From an uncultured Clostridia bacterium (lineage in GTDB: Bacteria; Bacillota; Clostridia; UBA1381), in assembly GCA_910585795.1 (NCBI GenBank), contig CAJUFV010000011.1, forward strand, positions 1-58,750: DNA of 58,750 nt, in the 5' to 3' direction. The position numbers and the translations under genes were made by a program. Positions 57,891-58,750 of the stretch are shown one piece after another. Each line of letters opens with the position of its first letter. Position 1 is the stretch's first letter. Below the pieces are notes generated by a model. The model made no database searches. It was given only the letters and a program-made list of their open reading frames with translations, and was not told the origin of the DNA.

Positions 57891-57997
57891 GCGGGGCGAA
57901 CGCCGATGCTGCTCTCCCACGCGGTGCCGCGGTGGAAGACATTGCCAAAGAGGTCGACAAAGCGCGCAGAGGCGGGGGAACCGGAGTCAGGCGTACC
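57891..57997 (-). repeat. VR-like cassette 2 of the array
   Basis: Same framework as the template (GCGCGC, GTC.AC, TGGGAG, GGCGTTCGCCCC) but the variable codons read D, S, P, A, S, F, D, F, F, H, R, G, with one extra codon. No stop in the target frame until GVRPAFFSEEL then stop. Its 3' flank (GCTTTCTTC) is closer to the flank of the real VR than that of any other cassette. No start codon; a stop lies just upstream. Confidence 0.85.
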
Positions 57998-58072
57998 TTG
58001 TACTCCTTGTCAATCCGTCTTATCGCAAACATATATGTTGCTCGCAGACGTTCGCAAACACTACGTGTTGCT

Positions 58073-58083
58073 TAGGCGTACGC
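58073..58083 (-). repeat. Remnant of a deleted cassette
   Basis: TAGGCGTACGC followed by the conserved spacer start (TTGTAATTCTGTTTCC, GTTAAC at 58103) without a cassette body before it. A cassette between 2 and 3 has apparently been lost, explaining their 258-bp spacing. Confidence 0.6.
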
Positions 58084-58148
58084 TTGTAATTCTGTTTCCT
58101 GTGTTAACTGTGTTATACATTCTCACCATTCGTTTGCTTAAGAGCAAA

Positions 58149-58252
58149 GCGGGCGAACGCCGACACCTGACTCCCACGTGCGGTAGCTGGAAACATCGCC
58201 ATTGTGAAGGACACTGCGCGCATTGTAGGAGTTGCCAGTGTAAGGCGTACGC
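58149..58252 (-). repeat. VR-like cassette 3 of the array
   Basis: Target-frame translation TPYTGNSYNARSVLHNG..., then DVSSYRTWESGVGVRP. One G fewer than the template near the 3' end (CGCCCG instead of CGCCCCG) shifts the frame to L-C-S-stop. The invariant framework is kept and the variable block differs from all other copies. Confidence 0.85.
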
Positions 58253-58321
58253 TGTAATTCTGTTTCCCATGTTAACTATGTTATACAAAATTTAGCTGTT
58301 CTCATGTATATTTACAGGAAA
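58253..58321 (-). repeat. Conserved inter-cassette spacer, type B
   Basis: 69 bp with a GTTAAC palindrome and the tail ACAAAATTTAGCTGTTCT; nearly repeated at 58426-58495. A second type (A) with CATTCTC(A/G)CCATTC and TTGCTTAAGAGCAAA occurs at 58084-58148 and 58600-58663. All share a TGT(A)AYTCTGTTTCCC start. Confidence 0.85.
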
Positions 58322-58425
58322 GCGGGCGAACGCCGAAGCCAGTCTCCCACGAAGGATGTACGTATAGCGTACCGCCAAGGTCGACAGCACGCACACCAAA
58401 GGATTCGCCGGAATTAGGCGTACGC
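58322..58425 (-). repeat. VR-like cassette 4 of the array
   Basis: Target-frame translation TPNSGESFGVRAVDLGG..., then TLYVHPSWETGFGVRP, ending L-S-C-K-Y-T-stop. It is the copy furthest from the template, but all variable codons remain sense codons. One extra T at its 5' flank (58427-58431) changes the upstream phase. Confidence 0.85.
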
Positions 58426-58495
58426 TTGTAACTCTGTTTCCCATGTTAACTGTGTAATACAAAATTTAGCTGTTCTTATGTATATCTACAGGAAA

Positions 58496-58599
58496 GCGGG
58501 CGAACGCCGCAACCGCATCCCGACGTGTTGACGCCGCCAACATTGCCACTGCAATTGACATAGCGCGCATAGCCAGAGTCACCAGAGTAAGGCGTACGC
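58496..58599 (-). repeat. VR-like cassette 5 of the array
   Basis: Target-frame translation TPYSGDSGYARYVNCSG..., then NVGGVNTSGCGCGVRP. The otherwise invariant TGGGAG is changed to TCGGGA here. By my count 11 of 24 mismatches with the template are at template adenines, so it probably came from a related but different template or has drifted. Confidence 0.85.
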
Positions 58600-58663
58600 T
58601 GTAATTCTGTTTCCCGTGTTAACTGTATAATACATTCTCGCCATTCATTTGCTTAAGAGCAAA

Positions 58664-58750
58664 GCGGGCGAACGCCGAAACTACCCTCCCACGTGCGGCC
58701 GTCGCCGACATTGCCATCGAGGGTGACATGGCGCGCACGGCAGGAGTAGC
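58664..58750 (-). repeat. VR-like cassette 6 of the array (cut by window edge)
   Basis: Visible translation YSCRARHVTLDGNVGDGRTWEGSFGVRP. Over the central variable block 13 of 14 mismatches with the template at 57685-57789 are at template adenines, the DGR signature. The array clearly continues beyond 58750. Confidence 0.88.

Noticed and set aside
57658..58288. Open frames of 124 and 75 codons over the cassette array
   Set aside because: They run in a different phase from the conserved target frame through the cassettes, have no ribosome site and repeat only because the DNA repeats. I treat them as shadows.
57685..58750. CRISPR array
   Set aside because: The regular 170-bp period, long units and protein-coding framework with codon-phased variability do not fit short repeats and spacers, and there are no cas genes.
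57891..58750. All cassettes being parallel template repeats
   Set aside because: Only cassette 1 has the adenine-rich AAY block; the others already have the A positions replaced by other bases, so they would be poor templates. Not fully excluded.

Overview
The window looks like a chromosomal stretch of a low-to-moderate GC anaerobic Firmicute of class Clostridia, probably a gut polysaccharide degrader. The clues are the housekeeping gene order (nusB/xseA/xseB/ispA and lonB/lonA/engB), a T-box upstream of pheS, SLH, dockerin and cohesin-like surface proteins, a GH115 enzyme and strong GGAGG ribosome binding sites. No rRNA or tRNA gene was seen, so the genus cannot be fixed; a Monoglobus-like lineage is only a guess.

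Positions 1-8 kb (all minus) hold a corrinoid-protein activator, a secreted polysaccharide deacetylase, an N-acetylmuramoyl-alanine amidase, a phosphate-type two-component system with a Na/Pi transporter, and a hypoxanthine/uracil-type DNA glycosylase. At 8-11.4 kb a plus-strand beta-propeller glycosidase faces a secreted SLH protein. At 11.4-28 kb are three housekeeping minus-strand runs: engB-lon-'lonB' (ATPase only), the prmC/DUF1385/DnaJ/DUF5685 run, and the T-box-controlled pheS-ATPase-pheT-nusB-tsaD-like-xseA-xseB-ispA-PAP2 run. At 28.2-32.2 kb is a large secreted GH115-type alpha-glucuronidase on the plus strand.

From 32.9 kb to the right edge everything reads leftwards and appears to form one surface system. 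In transcription order it contains a tandem array of about 105-bp cassettes (58.75-57.68 kb), a hairpin-rich non-coding spacer (57.6-57.0 kb), a reverse transcriptase of the diversity-generating retroelement (DGR) type, and a 3160-residue secreted protein. That protein carries a DUF6273-like lectin-type domain near its N-terminus, about 24 fibronectin-III modules and a C-terminal dockerin. It is followed by a series of secreted proteins with cohesin-like, Ig-like, dockerin-like and SLH domains and a small XRE regulator.

The DGR call rests on a direct comparison. A 105-bp template repeat (57685-57789) matches the variable repeat inside the giant gene (54831-54935) without gaps. Eight of nine mismatches fall at template adenines on the coding strand, changing six codons of the lectin-like domain. 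The most unusual feature is that the template is only the first member of an array. At least five further cassettes (57891-58750 and beyond the edge) carry the same invariant framework but different, stop-free sequence at the variable codons, and the last four repeat every 168-174 bp. They look like already diversified variable repeats stored without a gene around them. Whether they are old homing targets, silent donors or decayed duplicated target genes cannot be decided from sequence alone.
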